Source: Chitinophagales bacterium
GTDB taxonomy: Bacteria > Bacteroidota > Bacteroidia > Chitinophagales > Saprospiraceae
DNA: 64,000 nt
Assembly: GCA_017303875.1 (NCBI GenBank)
Contig: JAFLBP010000013.1
Span: 104,155-168,154, forward strand
Direction: 5' to 3'
Numbering within the stretch: the first letter of the stretch is position 1; every line of letters begins with the position of its first letter. Positions 8,933 through 17,580 of the stretch are shown here, one piece after another. Made by a program: the position numbers and the translations under genes. A model generated the notes under the pieces. The model ran no database searches. It worked only from the letters and a program-made list of their open reading frames with translations, and had not been told where the DNA came from.

Positions 8933-11008
8933 ATGCCTGTACCCGATTTTTCCACCGCAACGATCGACTGGTCCCTGCGCCCGGCCTCACAGAACGGGCA
9001 ACACCAGGCCAGTACCCAGCCCGATTACAGCCGGCGATATGTTGCCGGAAAACCGCCCTTCCTTGGCGGGCCTTACAGTTCCATGTATGTTACACAGCCT
9101 TGGACCATCCGACAATACGCCGGATTCAGCACGGCCGAAGAGAGCAATGCCTTTTACCGCCGCAATCTGGCAGCCGGACAAAAGGGGCTTTCTGTAGCCT
9201 TTGACCTGGCAACCCACCGCGGCTACGACAGCGATCACCCGCGCGTAGTGGGGGATGTGGGTAAAGCCGGCGTTGCCATTGATACGGTGGAGGATATGAA
9301 AATCCTGTTTGATCAGATTCCACTGGATCAGATGTCTGTATCCATGACGATGAATGGAGCGGTCATTCCGGTGATGGCATTTTTTATTGTGGCGGCTGAA
9401 GAGCAGGGCGTTGGGCCGGAATTACTATCCGGTACCATCCAGAATGATATTCTCAAGGAATTTATGGTGCGCAACACCTATATCTATCCACCAGCGCCGA
9501 GCATGCGCATTATCGGGGATATTTTTGAGTTTTGTGCGCACAAGATGCCGAAATTTAACTCCATTTCTATTTCCGGTTATCATATGCACGAGGCGGGGGC
9601 GCCTGCGGAAATCGAGTTGGCATACACCCTTGCCGACGGGATGGAATATATTCGCACCGGCTTGAAAGCCGGTTTAAAAGTTGATGAATTTGCGCCGCGT
9701 TTGTCCTTTTTCTGGGGAATCGGGATGCAACATTTTCGGGAGATCGCTAAAATGCGGGCAGGCCGACTGCTTTGGGCTAAAATTGTACAGCAATTTGAAC
9801 CCAAAAGCGCTAAAAGTTTAGCCTTGCGCACCCACTGTCAGACCAGCGGATGGAGCCTTACCGAACAAGATCCTTTCAACAACGTAGCGCGCACCTGTAT
9901 TGAGGCGATGGCAGCGGTTATGGGCGGCACACAGAGTTTGCATACCAATTCCTTCGACGAAGCCATTGCATTACCCACTGATTTTTCTGCAAAAATCGCC
10001 CGCGACACGCAATTATACATTCAACGTGAAACGGGCATTTGCAAATCCATTGACCCCTGGGCCGGCTCTGCCGTTGTGGAGCGGATTACTGCTGAATTGG
10101 TAGAAAAAGCCTGGGCGCTGATTGAAGAAGTGGAAGCGCTTGGTGGTATGGCCAAAGCAATTGAGGCCGGCGTGCCCAAACTGCGCATTGAAGAGGCGGC
10201 TGCGCAAAAGCAGGCTGGCATCGACAGTGGTGCGGAGCGCATTGTCGGAGTTAATATTTTTCAGGTAAACGACGACGCGCCGTTTGAAATACTGGAAGTA
10301 GACAATACGGCGGTGCGCGAATCGCAGATTCGCCGGATTGTAACTGTTAAAGCCAGCCGGGATCAGGCTGCTGTGGAAAAATCACTGGCGGCCATTGAAG
10401 CCGCTGCGCGCAGCGGCGAGGGCAATTTGCTGGCGCTGGCAGTTGAAGCAGCGCGTTTGCGCGCTACTTTGGGCGAAATTTCTTTTGCAATGGAAAAGGC
10501 CTTTGGGCGTTTTGCCGCTACCACCCGTACGGTTTCCGGTGTTTATGCTGCCAGTATGCAAAGTAATGAAGATTTTGACGCCGCCCGCAAGCTGACCGAT
10601 GAATTCGCTGCTGCGGAGGGACGCCGACCACGTATCATGATTGCCAAACTCGGGCAGGATGGCCACGACCGGGGTGCTAAAGTGATCGCCACTGCCTTTG
10701 CCGATCTTGGATTTGATGTTGATATTGGCCCCTTATTCCAGACGCCGGAGGAGGCGGCACGACAAGCTGCTGAAAATGACGTTCACATTTTGGGTATTTC
10801 CTCGCTGGCAGCGGGGCATAAAACCCTGGTGCCGCAAACCGTGGCAGCGCTTAAGGCACTTGGTCGGGAGGATATTCTGGTTGTAGTGGGTGGTGTAATT
10901 CCTCAGCAGGATTATCCTTACCTGTTTGAGCAGGGTGCGGCGGCTGTTTTTGGGCCAGGCACGGTGATTGCCAAAGCTGCGCAGGACTTGTTAAAGATGC
11001 TGATGTAA
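8933..11008 (+). CDS. scpA: Methylmalonyl-CoA mutase, large (catalytic) subunit
   Basis: The 691-residue protein has the TIM-barrel substrate domain ([55 protein letters not shown]) and a C-terminal B12-binding domain with DGHDRG, in which His578 would be the cobalt ligand (DxHxxG). It interconverts succinyl-CoA and (R)-methylmalonyl-CoA, linking propionate and odd-chain breakdown to the TCA cycle. In heterodimeric systems a small subunit gene usually lies next to it; here the upstream gene is a Crp-type regulator, so the partner is elsewhere or the enzyme is a homodimer. Start ATG at 8933 follows the regulator by 8 bp. Confidence 0.95.
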   Translation: MPVPDFSTATIDWSLRPASQNGQHQASTQPDYSRRYVAGKPPFLGGPYSSMYVTQPWTIRQYAGFSTAEESNAFYRRNLAAGQKGLSVAFDLATHRGYDSDHPRVVGDVGKAGVAIDTVEDMKILFDQIPLDQMSVSMTMNGAVIPVMAFFIVAAEEQGVGPELLSGTIQNDILKEFMVRNTYIYPPAPSMRIIGDIFEFCAHKMPKFNSISISGYHMHEAGAPAEIELAYTLADGMEYIRTGLKAGLKVDEFAPRLSFFWGIGMQHFREIAKMRAGRLLWAKIVQQFEPKSAKSLALRTHCQTSGWSLTEQDPFNNVARTCIEAMAAVMGGTQSLHTNSFDEAIALPTDFSAKIARDTQLYIQRETGICKSIDPWAGSAVVERITAELVEKAWALIEEVEALGGMAKAIEAGVPKLRIEEAAAQKQAGIDSGAERIVGVNIFQVNDDAPFEILEVDNTAVRESQIRRIVTVKASRDQAAVEKSLAAIEAAARSGEGNLLALAVEAARLRATLGEISFAMEKAFGRFAATTRTVSGVYAASMQSNEDFDAARKLTDEFAAAEGRRPRIMIAKLGQDGHDRGAKVIATAFADLGFDVDIGPLFQTPEEAARQAAENDVHILGISSLAAGHKTLVPQTVAALKALGREDILVVVGGVIPQQDYPYLFEQGAAAVFGPGTVIAKAAQDLLKMLM

Positions 11009-11026
11009 CTTTTAACCTGTGATATT

Positions 11027-12064
11027 ATGCGGGATCTCAAATATCTGATTGCTTATTTGTTGCCGGGCAGTGCTGTTTTAGCGCTTTGGCAGCCGGAACG
11101 TTTTGCCTGGGCGACTGTCGTATTGAGTTTCCTGATTATTCCCTTGATGGAGCAATTATTGCCGCAATCCGCAAAGAATATTGCAGTGGAAGAAGAGCCG
11201 GCGCGCAGTAAGCGGATATTTTTTGACATACTTCTTTATCTGAATGCGCCTTTCCTGTTTGTCATTACGGGCTGGTATTTGTTTTTGCTTAAAAACGCGG
11301 CATTCGACTGGCCTGTACTGTTGGGCTTAAGCCTGAGCACCGGAATTGTGGTAGGCGCCATTGGCATTAATGTGGCGCATGAGTTGGGGCATCGCAGCAC
11401 AAAATTTGAGCAGTTTTTGGCCAAATGCATGCTGCTGCCAGCCTTGTACCAGCATTTTTTTATTGAGCACAATAAGGGCCATCACAAGCATGTGGCCACA
11501 GATAAAGACCCGGCCTCTGCACGGTATGGAGAAATGGTGTATACATTTTGGTGGCGATCCGTTAGTGGCAGCTGGCGCAGTGCCTGGCAGTTAGAGCGGG
11601 AACGCCTGGCACAAGCGGGCGGGAAATTCTGGAGCATTCAGAATGAAATGCTGCGTTTTACGCTTATTCAGTTGTTGTGGCTGAGCGTCTGGTTTATCTA
11701 CGGCGGATTCCCAACATTATTTGGAGCAATTGTCATTGCCTGCATCGGCATTTTGCTGCTGGAAACCATCAATTACATTGAGCATTACGGCCTAAGGCGA
11801 AAAATGCTGCCTTCCGGCAGGCCGGAGCCGGTTTCGCCTGCGCATTCCTGGAACAGCGACCATGAGCTGGGCCGCATTTTCCTGTATGAATTGACGCGGC
11901 ACAGCGATCATCACTATAAGGCTACGCGTAAATATCAGGTTTTGAGGCATTTAGAAGAAAGCCCTCAATTACCGCTGGGTTATCCGGCCAGTGTATTAGC
12001 TACCCTGGCGCCACCCTTGTGGTTTGCGATGATTCACCCAAGACTACCCCGCGAAAACGCCTAA
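11027..12064 (+). CDS. alkB: Alkane 1-monooxygenase (AlkB-type membrane di-iron hydroxylase)
   Basis: The 345-residue protein has several transmembrane helices (about 8-20, 28-41, 70-90, 97-117, 212-247) and the complete set of AlkB histidine motifs: HELGH (118-122), EHNKGHHKH (147-155), NYIEHYG (249-255) and RHSDHH (291-296). These ligate the two irons used for terminal hydroxylation of medium-chain alkanes or fatty-acyl chains. It follows methylmalonyl-CoA mutase by 18 bp, consistent with a unit for hydrocarbon or odd-chain catabolism. No rubredoxin or rubredoxin reductase gene is nearby, so the electron donor is encoded elsewhere. Related fatty-acid desaturases lack the NYxEHYG box, so AlkB is preferred. 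Confidence 0.93.
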   Translation: MRDLKYLIAYLLPGSAVLALWQPERFAWATVVLSFLIIPLMEQLLPQSAKNIAVEEEPARSKRIFFDILLYLNAPFLFVITGWYLFLLKNAAFDWPVLLGLSLSTGIVVGAIGINVAHELGHRSTKFEQFLAKCMLLPALYQHFFIEHNKGHHKHVATDKDPASARYGEMVYTFWWRSVSGSWRSAWQLERERLAQAGGKFWSIQNEMLRFTLIQLLWLSVWFIYGGFPTLFGAIVIACIGILLLETINYIEHYGLRRKMLPSGRPEPVSPAHSWNSDHELGRIFLYELTRHSDHHYKATRKYQVLRHLEESPQLPLGYPASVLATLAPPLWFAMIHPRLPRENA

Positions 12065-12065
12065 A

Positions 12066-12203
12066 ACACTCAAACACAAAAAATTCATCGTTCATCGTTA
12101 CTAAAGCTGCCACGAATACACGAATGGCGTTGCGCCTGAATGCTCACGAAAACACTTAAACCCTAAGACACTCAAACACAAAAAATTCATCGTTCATCGT
12201 TAC
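12066..12203. repeat. Two identical 36-bp direct repeats between alkB and the next gene
   Basis: The same 36-bp sequence, beginning ACACTCAAACAC and ending TTCATCGTTCATCGTTAC, occurs at 12066-12101 and 12168-12203. The bases between are unrelated apart from short AAACACTTAAA words. Similar words occur at 43166-43365 and 63823-63840, so it belongs to a dispersed intergenic repeat vocabulary in this genome. Confidence 0.85.
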
Positions 12204-12209
12204 CAAAAT

Positions 12210-12890
12210 TTGTTATTAGCACGCATTCAACAGCAGCTCGGTGAATACAAGCAATGGCTTCGCCAGCACAAGAGTCACCCGGCTTTGTCGCCCTGGGAGA
12301 CAGTACAGTTTTTTCAGGCCAACTGGAATCCGGAGGACCGCGATCCGGTAGCGATGTATGAGCGTTGTCTGCAAAATACGGAAACGCGCCGTCAGTGGCA
12401 AACCGAGCAATGGTATCCGAAAAAAATGATGCTGGAGTTCTGGCGCTTTGAACCGGGTACGGTGAAGCTGATGTTCGACGATTTGTTCAACGAGACCAAA
12501 GAGGTGGAGGCGCGCATCGGTCGCTTTTTGTTTGGTTGCGACACGTTGCTGCGCGATTATAAACGCGCCCACCCAACCACGGTAGAGAACAACCATTACC
12601 ACAGTGATTTCCGGATGATTGCGCTGTATCTCTCCTGCCGTTATCCGGATCAATACGCGCCGTATAGTTTCGCGCCTTTCCAGGCTGCGATGACGCAGTT
12701 TGGCGCCCGCGACGTGCCGCAGCAGAACGACTTGGGGCGTTACTTCAAGGTGATGCGCACGCTGAATACTTTTCTGGAAAAAGACGGCGAGGTGCTGCCG
12801 CTGTTACAAAAACAACTCCATCCCAAACGCCATTATCAGGGCAAAAGCCTGCTGGCCGTGGCGGATTTTGTGGGGTTTGTGGGGCGTTAA
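12210..12890 (+). CDS. Protein resembling the N-terminal domain of McrB-like AAA+ proteins
   Basis: A 226-residue protein with no signal peptide or membrane segment. The pattern SPWETVQFFQANWN, then PKKMMLEFWRFEPGTVKLMF, then HYHSDFRMIALYLSCRYPDQ resembles the N-terminal region I know from McrB-type GTPase/AAA proteins of Bacteroidota, where it precedes the AAA+ domain. No Walker motifs are present, so this is either a stand-alone version or a truncated gene. The only early start is TTG at 12210, seven bases after the second 36-bp repeat; the next ATG (12355) would remove about 48 residues of similar composition. The assignment is from pattern memory. Neighbours (alkB, Fic) give no functional hint. 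Confidence 0.5.
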   Translation: MLLARIQQQLGEYKQWLRQHKSHPALSPWETVQFFQANWNPEDRDPVAMYERCLQNTETRRQWQTEQWYPKKMMLEFWRFEPGTVKLMFDDLFNETKEVEARIGRFLFGCDTLLRDYKRAHPTTVENNHYHSDFRMIALYLSCRYPDQYAPYSFAPFQAAMTQFGARDVPQQNDLGRYFKVMRTLNTFLEKDGEVLPLLQKQLHPKRHYQGKSLLAVADFVGFVGR

Positions 12891-12901
12891 GCTTGGCAGA
12901 A

Positions 12902-13861
12902 TTATTTCTTTTGATAGGTTGATAAACGATCTGTACCGCTGCGCAGTAACAGCCCGGCTTCAATGCCTTTCCTGAGATCACGGGTGGCAGTAGCGCTGGA
13001 AATTTTTGGAAAGACCCGCTGATAGTCTTTTCGTGTAAAGCTACCCGCAGTCATTTGGCTGAGAAAATAATGCAGGCGATCCAGATCGCTGAGTGGCGCT
13101 TGTGGAAGGCTGACCAATTCTTCCAGACTGAGCTTGATTTTATCCAAAATGTATTCAATAAACTTAGTAGACAAGCCTTCCTTGTCGCACTGGCTGAGTA
13201 CCTGATAGTACTCTTTTTGGCTTTTTTTAATTTCCAATTCAATGGGCAGGTATTCAAAAACCGGGTTCTCCCGCATCAGGATCACCGTTTGCCAGAGCCG
13301 GCCCATCCTGCCATTTCCATCCATAAAAGGATGAATAAATTCCATTTCGTAGTGGAATACGCAACTTTTGATGATCAGGTTATCTTCGCTTCGTTCCAGA
13401 TAATCAAATAAACTGCTCATCAGGTTATCCACGTTGCAGCCTGGCGGCGCCAAATGAGCTATGCGGTCGCCTTGCACGACGCCGACCGAACCTGTTCTGA
13501 ATTGACCGGGGCGCTCCACTAATCCTGACATCAGCACCTCGTGCGCCCGCAAATAAGACGTTTTGGAAAACGCATCAAAATCGGAGAGCTGTTCGTATAC
13601 CTGAATTGCATTTTGAACCTCTTTAATATCTTTTACCGGCCCTATAACCCGCTTGTTTTCCAGCAAGGCAGTAATTTGTTCTTCACTAAGCGTATTACCT
13701 TCAATAGCCAATGAAGCGCGAATGGTTTTTACTTTATTCTTTTTCCGCAACGCGGTAGGTGGTTTTCTCAGATTGGTCGCGTCTACTACGCCCAAAAGCC
13801 TGCCAATTTCCGTTGACAGGGATATGATTTTAGCGGTACCGTCGTAGTATTTATGCTGCAT
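12902..13861 (-). CDS. Fic-domain protein (AMPylase/nucleotidyl transferase type) with DNA-binding-like C-terminus
   Basis: The 319-residue protein has the complete Fic catalytic motif HPFMDGNGRMGR at 177-188 and an N-terminal inhibitory motif, SLAIEGN at 50-56 (S/TxxxEG/N), so it looks like an intact, self-inhibited class II Fic enzyme that would transfer AMP or a related group to a target hydroxyl. The last 70 residues resemble a winged-helix segment, as in other Fic proteins of this type. ATG at 13861 is chosen because the promoter element at 13883-13890 excludes transcription of the two upstream in-frame ATGs. No antitoxin-like small gene is adjacent. Target unknown. Confidence 0.88.
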   Translation of the reverse strand: MQHKYYDGTAKIISLSTEIGRLLGVVDATNLRKPPTALRKKNKVKTIRASLAIEGNTLSEEQITALLENKRVIGPVKDIKEVQNAIQVYEQLSDFDAFSKTSYLRAHEVLMSGLVERPGQFRTGSVGVVQGDRIAHLAPPGCNVDNLMSSLFDYLERSEDNLIIKSCVFHYEMEFIHPFMDGNGRMGRLWQTVILMRENPVFEYLPIELEIKKSQKEYYQVLSQCDKEGLSTKFIEYILDKIKLSLEELVSLPQAPLSDLDRLHYFLSQMTAGSFTRKDYQRVFPKISSATATRDLRKGIEAGLLLRSGTDRLSTYQKK

Positions 13862-13882
13862 GATGGCATCATTTGATGGCAT

Positions 13883-13890
13883 CAAAGGTA
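13883..13890 (-). promoter_or_regulatory. Promoter -7 element for the Fic gene
   Basis: The minus strand reads TACCTTTG, an exact TAnnTTTG match, ending about 21 nt before the chosen ATG. No clear -33 TTTG lies at the usual 17-23-nt spacing. Confidence 0.55.
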
Positions 13891-13984
13891 ATATTTTTTA
13901 TAAAAAAGAAAAACTACAAATCAAATGCAAACAAAAGTGAATATCATTGGTTGTTAAGTTTATACAATAGGACAATTTAGTAAG

Positions 13985-14021
13985 GTCAACACCCCTGTTC
14001 AATTGTATTGAGGGTGCTGAC
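13985..14021. other. Imperfect inverted repeat upstream of the lipoprotein remnant
   Basis: GTCAACACCC (13985-13994) pairs with GGGTGCTGAC (14012-14021) with one mismatch, and CAAT/ATTG extends the stem inside. There is no T-run after it on the plus strand, so it is not a standard terminator. It may be a leader structure or operator for the downstream remnant. Confidence 0.55.
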
Positions 14022-14045
14022 TTCTCTGCGTCAACACAATAGAAT

Positions 14046-14292
14046 ATGCGTAAAAAATATTTGCTGCTGCTGCCGCTTTTTTTAAGCTCCTGCAGATTTT
14101 TATGTGTTTATTTTTTCAGGCTCTTTCCTCGGCCGAATAAATAAAGGTTATTTTAGTTCCTGGCTTGGAGCGATTGAAAAAAACAAAAAAGCCCGCATAC
14201 AGGTCATATACGTATCTTTAGACATGCGCAAGGACTGGGATATTGAGGCCCTTGAAAGGGAGCTTGATGCAATAGCCAGTTCTAAAAAGTAA
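14046..14292 (+). pseudogene. Small lipoprotein gene broken by a frameshift
   Basis: ATG at 14046 encodes a good lipoprotein leader (MRKKYLLLLPLFLSSC), but that frame stops after 33 codons. From about 14090 a frame shifted by one base continues open to 14292 and encodes FSGSFLGRINKGYFSSWLGA, then RIQVIYVSLDMRKDWDIEAL, which looks like ordinary protein. Joined, they would give a lipoprotein of about 80 residues. The simplest reading is a one-base insertion or deletion near 14090; a sequencing error is equally possible. No family is recognised. Confidence 0.5.
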
Positions 14293-14335
14293 GCGGGCGC
14301 CTGTAAAATACTACGCTGCGAGCAGTTTGTTGCCA

Positions 14336-14365
14336 GACCTTCCAGGTTTTAAAACCTGGAAGGTC
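14336..14365. repeat. 30-bp perfect palindrome between convergent genes
   Basis: GACCTTCCAGGTTTT is followed directly by its exact reverse complement. It lies between the lipoprotein remnant (+) and the TPR/membrane protein (-) and could fold as a hairpin in transcripts from either side. The sequence resembles palindromes I recall from intergenic regions of other Bacteroidota, so it is probably a dispersed element. Confidence 0.9.
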
Positions 14366-14375
14366 AAGCCCTGCC

Positions 14376-15044
14376 CTACCCCCGCTTTCTACCCCGCGCA
14401 AAACCCACAAAGCGCCTTAGCTCCAATTTGCAACGCCAGTGATGCAGCGCGCCGGAAATACCGGCCAAAAGCAGGCCCGTAGAAAAAAGACCAATAAACC
14501 CTACGCGGGTATAATCGGCCAGAGCATTGTGAAAGGGCTGAATAAGAAAAATTTCCACTGCGGCAATCAGGGCGGCACAAAGGATGAAAAGGCCAGCCAC
14601 TGCACGCACTTTAGGCATCCAGGCGGGACGGCGGGCGCTGAGCACCTGAAAATACAGCTCGCGGGCTGCCCGGTCGTCAGGGTTGATTTTGATCAACTCG
14701 CGCAGCACATGCCCTGCCTGCGGGTATTCCTGCAACAACATGAGCGCGTGGGCTTTGCGCAAAAGAATTGGGGCGAAGAGGTCTTCTCCGCCCCAATGCG
14801 CAATACGATGCTCCAGCATATAGGCCAGCAACTGATCGGCCATGACGCCGTAGCGGCCATAATCGCCGGTTTCGTACAAAGCCCCGGCGTATGTGAGCAT
14901 ACAATCAAAATAGGCTTCAATATCCAACATGCCGATAGCTGCTTCTTCACGCTCGTAAAAGCGGACGATTCCGTAGTGATCCTGTGGCGCGATGGCCTTG
15001 AATTCACGGTAGATGCGAAGCAGTTGTGTGGGCAGGTAAGGCAA
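14376..15044 (-). CDS. TPR-like membrane protein, partner of the MORN-caspase gene
   Basis: The 222-residue protein has a helical N-terminal two-thirds with TPR-like spacing (YAGALYETGDYGRY; LLRKAHALMLLQEYPQAGHV; LRELIKINPDD) and two transmembrane helices near 147-165 and 180-199, with a basic C-terminal tail (RGRKRG). There is no cleavable signal peptide, so the TPR part probably faces the cytoplasm. It starts 11 bp after the stop of the caspase gene on the same strand, implying cotranscription and perhaps a shared role. I do not recognise a named family. Confidence 0.7.
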   Translation of the reverse strand: MPYLPTQLLRIYREFKAIAPQDHYGIVRFYEREEAAIGMLDIEAYFDCMLTYAGALYETGDYGRYGVMADQLLAYMLEHRIAHWGGEDLFAPILLRKAHALMLLQEYPQAGHVLRELIKINPDDRAARELYFQVLSARRPAWMPKVRAVAGLFILCAALIAAVEIFLIQPFHNALADYTRVGFIGLFSTGLLLAGISGALHHWRCKLELRRFVGFARGRKRG

Positions 15045-15055
15045 GGTATACGAGC

Positions 15056-16708
15056 TTAATAGCGTCGCAGGCCCACCGGCATATTGTCGTCGTAATCGCC
15101 CGTCAGTACGGGGGTTTGAACGTTGGCGGTGTACTCGCGGACGCGGGAATACACAAAGTTATGGAGTTCTTTAATGGTAATCAAGTAATCGCCGTTGGTG
15201 TCGGCGCCGCCTTTGAGGCCGCGCAGCAGGTAGTAGGTGAAAACGCCCTGGCGCAGGCCGTGATCTTCGAGAGAAAGTTCCTCGGCTTTCGACGACATGA
15301 GGAGGGCCACACCGCCTTCCACTTCTTCAAAAACCTGGTAATAACGCTGCAAACTGATGGGGGCCGGGCCTTTGGAAGCATAGTTCAACGAACCGCTGTG
15401 GCAGGCATCGGCGATGCAAAGTTTGTGTTTGGCTTTGCTTTGCATGAACACCTGCTTGATCTCGTCGTGGCGCAGTTTATTGTTATAGCCATCGTAATCA
15501 TACGGCAGGAAGCAGCCGCTGAGGCCGTGTCCGCTGAAATAGAGCATGATCACGTCGTTTTCGTCGGCGCGCAGGAAGGTGCGGCGCATGGCACTGAGTA
15601 TTTCCTGACGGGTTGCATTCTGGTCGATCAGCACCTGGATTTGCTCTTCGGGCAGGGATCCGCCTTCGGGACTGCGCAGGAAAGCATTGACCTGATAGGC
15701 ATCGTCGTCGGAAAACTTGAGCGAGGGCATGGCGGTGTAGGAACTAACCCCCACGATTACAGCCCAGATTTTTACCGTGCGGCTTTTTTCCATGCGGATG
15801 GGATCGGCGGGAATCTGCTCGCGGGAATCGAGTTCTTTAATGGACTCTCCATTAAGCCAAACGGCGCCGTACACGCGATTGGTTGCTGCAAAAAACATGA
15901 CACCTTCGCCGTTAGGGGCATTATTGGCCCATTCGCCCTCGTAGCGGTCGCCATTGGAGTAATAGCAGGTGCCGTTGCCGGCCGGGTATCCGTTGCGGAA
16001 CTGGCCCACCCAGATGGAGCCGTCGGGGTATTTGAAATAACCCTGTCCGTCGCTACAGAAAGTGGCGTTACAGTTGCGCAAGCCATTCAGGTTAGGCTTC
16101 CCATTGGCGGGCTGCTGTACCGGCGCGGTGGGTTTGGGTGCGTTGGGGCTGGTGCCGGGCGTCGTAGCTACTGCATTGGTAGAGCTGACGAGTTTACCCA
16201 TATTCCAGTTGCCGGTGATGATTTTGCCGGCAGGTGTGGTAATTTTCCCTTGTCCGTGTTTGCGGCTGTCTTTCCAGAGACCGGAATAAGTACCACCATC
16301 GGGATAGTACATGATGCCCTGGCCTGCGAATTCGCCATCGACGAATTGCCCTTCATAACGTTCTTTGGAAGCGCCCCAGTAGTAGGTGCCGCGGCCGTTG
16401 GGTTTGTTATTGGCCCACTGACCGACGTAGCGGTCGCCTTTCGGATAGTGCATAGTACCTTCGCCGTGCATCTGGCCCTGGCGAAATTGTCCCTCATATA
16501 CGTTGCCGTTGCTGAGGACGATTTTACCGCGTCCTTCGCGGACGCCATTTACAAACTGGCCGGTATAAACAATATTGCCGGCGTAGCGGTAAGACCCTGT
16601 GCCGTTCTGGCAGTTTCCGCTCACGCATTGAGCGGAGAGGGCATTGGAAAACATTACGGCGATTAAAACCGGTAAAAGGAGGCGGAAAAATGGATTAGAA
16701 CCCTTCAT
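15056..16708 (-). CDS. Secreted MORN-repeat protein with C-terminal caspase (peptidase C14) domain
   Basis: The 550-residue protein begins with a signal peptide (LLLPVLIAVMFSNALSAQ). Residues about 25-290 hold seven MORN-type repeats of about 23 residues (e.g. YEGQFRQGQMHGEGTMHYPK, YVGQWANNKPNGRGTYYW), split by a Pro/Thr-rich linker after the fifth. From about 313 a caspase fold follows (WAVIVGVSSYTAMPSLKFSD) with catalytic His in YFSGHG (about 394) and Cys in ADACHSG (about 436), both intact. ATG at 16708 is chosen because it gives a clean signal peptide. It is probably periplasmic or surface-exposed. The domain pairing implies a regulated protease with a MORN interaction scaffold; substrate unknown. 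The TPR/membrane gene follows closely. Confidence 0.85.
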   Translation of the reverse strand: MKGSNPFFRLLLPVLIAVMFSNALSAQCVSGNCQNGTGSYRYAGNIVYTGQFVNGVREGRGKIVLSNGNVYEGQFRQGQMHGEGTMHYPKGDRYVGQWANNKPNGRGTYYWGASKERYEGQFVDGEFAGQGIMYYPDGGTYSGLWKDSRKHGQGKITTPAGKIITGNWNMGKLVSSTNAVATTPGTSPNAPKPTAPVQQPANGKPNLNGLRNCNATFCSDGQGYFKYPDGSIWVGQFRNGYPAGNGTCYYSNGDRYEGEWANNAPNGEGVMFFAATNRVYGAVWLNGESIKELDSREQIPADPIRMEKSRTVKIWAVIVGVSSYTAMPSLKFSDDDAYQVNAFLRSPEGGSLPEEQIQVLIDQNATRQEILSAMRRTFLRADENDVIMLYFSGHGLSGCFLPYDYDGYNNKLRHDEIKQVFMQSKAKHKLCIADACHSGSLNYASKGPAPISLQRYYQVFEEVEGGVALLMSSKAEELSLEDHGLRQGVFTYYLLRGLKGGADTNGDYLITIKELHNFVYSRVREYTANVQTPVLTGDYDDNMPVGLRRY

Positions 16709-17034
16709 GATGACAGGTTTTTGATTGTTTGTTGTCAAAAAAATGCGTGTAAAAGAAGGGTGCAAGCAGCATAAAAGAATTGATTAAACTCGGATAAAAT
16801 CCGGGTTCCTGATTCGTGGGAGATTAGACCTTTTTGCGGCAGGTCGGAAGACTGCTTCTTTCCCTGTCAAGGTCGCTTAAACTGAAAGCTTTGGGCTTTG
16901 CGTATGCGCGCCAATGGCTTTAACAGTGTTGTTGCATTTTGGTTGGTTGAGGTCTCGAAGGCGGATTATCGAAATCAAGAACATATTTACTTTTCTAATA
17001 TTGTGCCATTCCCGACGGGTATTAAACAAAATTG
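16709..17034. other. Intergenic region between divergent genes, no gene seen
   Basis: About 325 bp between the caspase gene (minus) and the DUF4920 gene (plus). No convincing ORF or RNA structure was found. It should contain the promoter of the caspase gene, but no clear TAnnTTTG is visible on the minus strand close to 16708. Confidence 0.5.
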
Positions 17035-17042
17035 TATCTTTG
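17035..17042 (+). promoter_or_regulatory. Promoter -7 element for the DUF4920 lipoprotein
   Basis: TATCTTTG, an exact match to TAnnTTTG, about 60 nt upstream of the ATG at 17102. Confidence 0.6.
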
Positions 17043-17101
17043 TGTTCAGATTTTTGATTTTAAAAATCTGACTTTCAACAACTTGAGTTTTTTTTAAAGC
17101 A

Positions 17102-17569
17102 ATGTTAAAAATTTTTCCGCTCCTGTTCGGCGCGCTGATTGCGCTTGCCTCCTGTTCGCCAAAAGCGACTGACGCCGTTTCTGTCGGCGCTCCCATCACC
17201 GCTAAAAATGCGATTGCCTACGACAAGCTGCCCGCCCGCATGGAAGGCAAAGACTCGCTGGCCATCAAGATCACCGGCAAGGTGAATGAAGTTTGTCAGA
17301 AAAAAGGTTGCTGGATGACCATTGTTCCGGACAAGCCCGGTCAGCCGGAAATGCGTGTAACGTTCAAGGATTACGCGTTTTTTATGCCGAAAGACATCTC
17401 CGGTAAACGTGTCATTCTCGACGGTTATGCTTATGTGGATGTAACGCCGGTTGATGTGTTGCGCCACTATGCTGAAGACGCGGGCAAATCGAAAGAAGAG
17501 ATTATGAAAATCACGGAACCGAAACGCGAGCTGGCGTACGAGGCCAAGGGCGTATTGATTCTGAAGTAA
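17102..17569 (+). CDS. DUF4920-family lipoprotein
   Basis: The 155-residue protein has a lipoprotein signal ending ALIALASC. The mature part includes KITGKVNEVCQKKGCWMTIV, the pattern I associate with DUF4920: an OB-like beta fold with a conserved Cys pair (CQKKGC). That pair suggests metal or redox chemistry, but the function is unknown. It is followed after 11 bp by a HAD phosphatase gene starting with TTG, so the two are probably cotranscribed. Confidence 0.8.
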   Translation: MLKIFPLLFGALIALASCSPKATDAVSVGAPITAKNAIAYDKLPARMEGKDSLAIKITGKVNEVCQKKGCWMTIVPDKPGQPEMRVTFKDYAFFMPKDISGKRVILDGYAYVDVTPVDVLRHYAEDAGKSKEEIMKITEPKRELAYEAKGVLILK

Positions 17570-17580
17570 ATATTGCTGCA

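Noticed and set aside
12902..13861. Toxin-antitoxin pair with the Fic protein
   Set aside because: No small antitoxin gene is adjacent; the inhibitory motif is built into the Fic protein itself.
13985..14021. Intrinsic terminator
   Set aside because: The stem has no T-run on either strand and lies upstream, not downstream, of the nearby plus-strand gene.
15026..16666. 546-codon plus-strand ORF opposite the MORN-caspase gene
   Set aside because: Antisense shadow of a gene with clear domains and catalytic residues.
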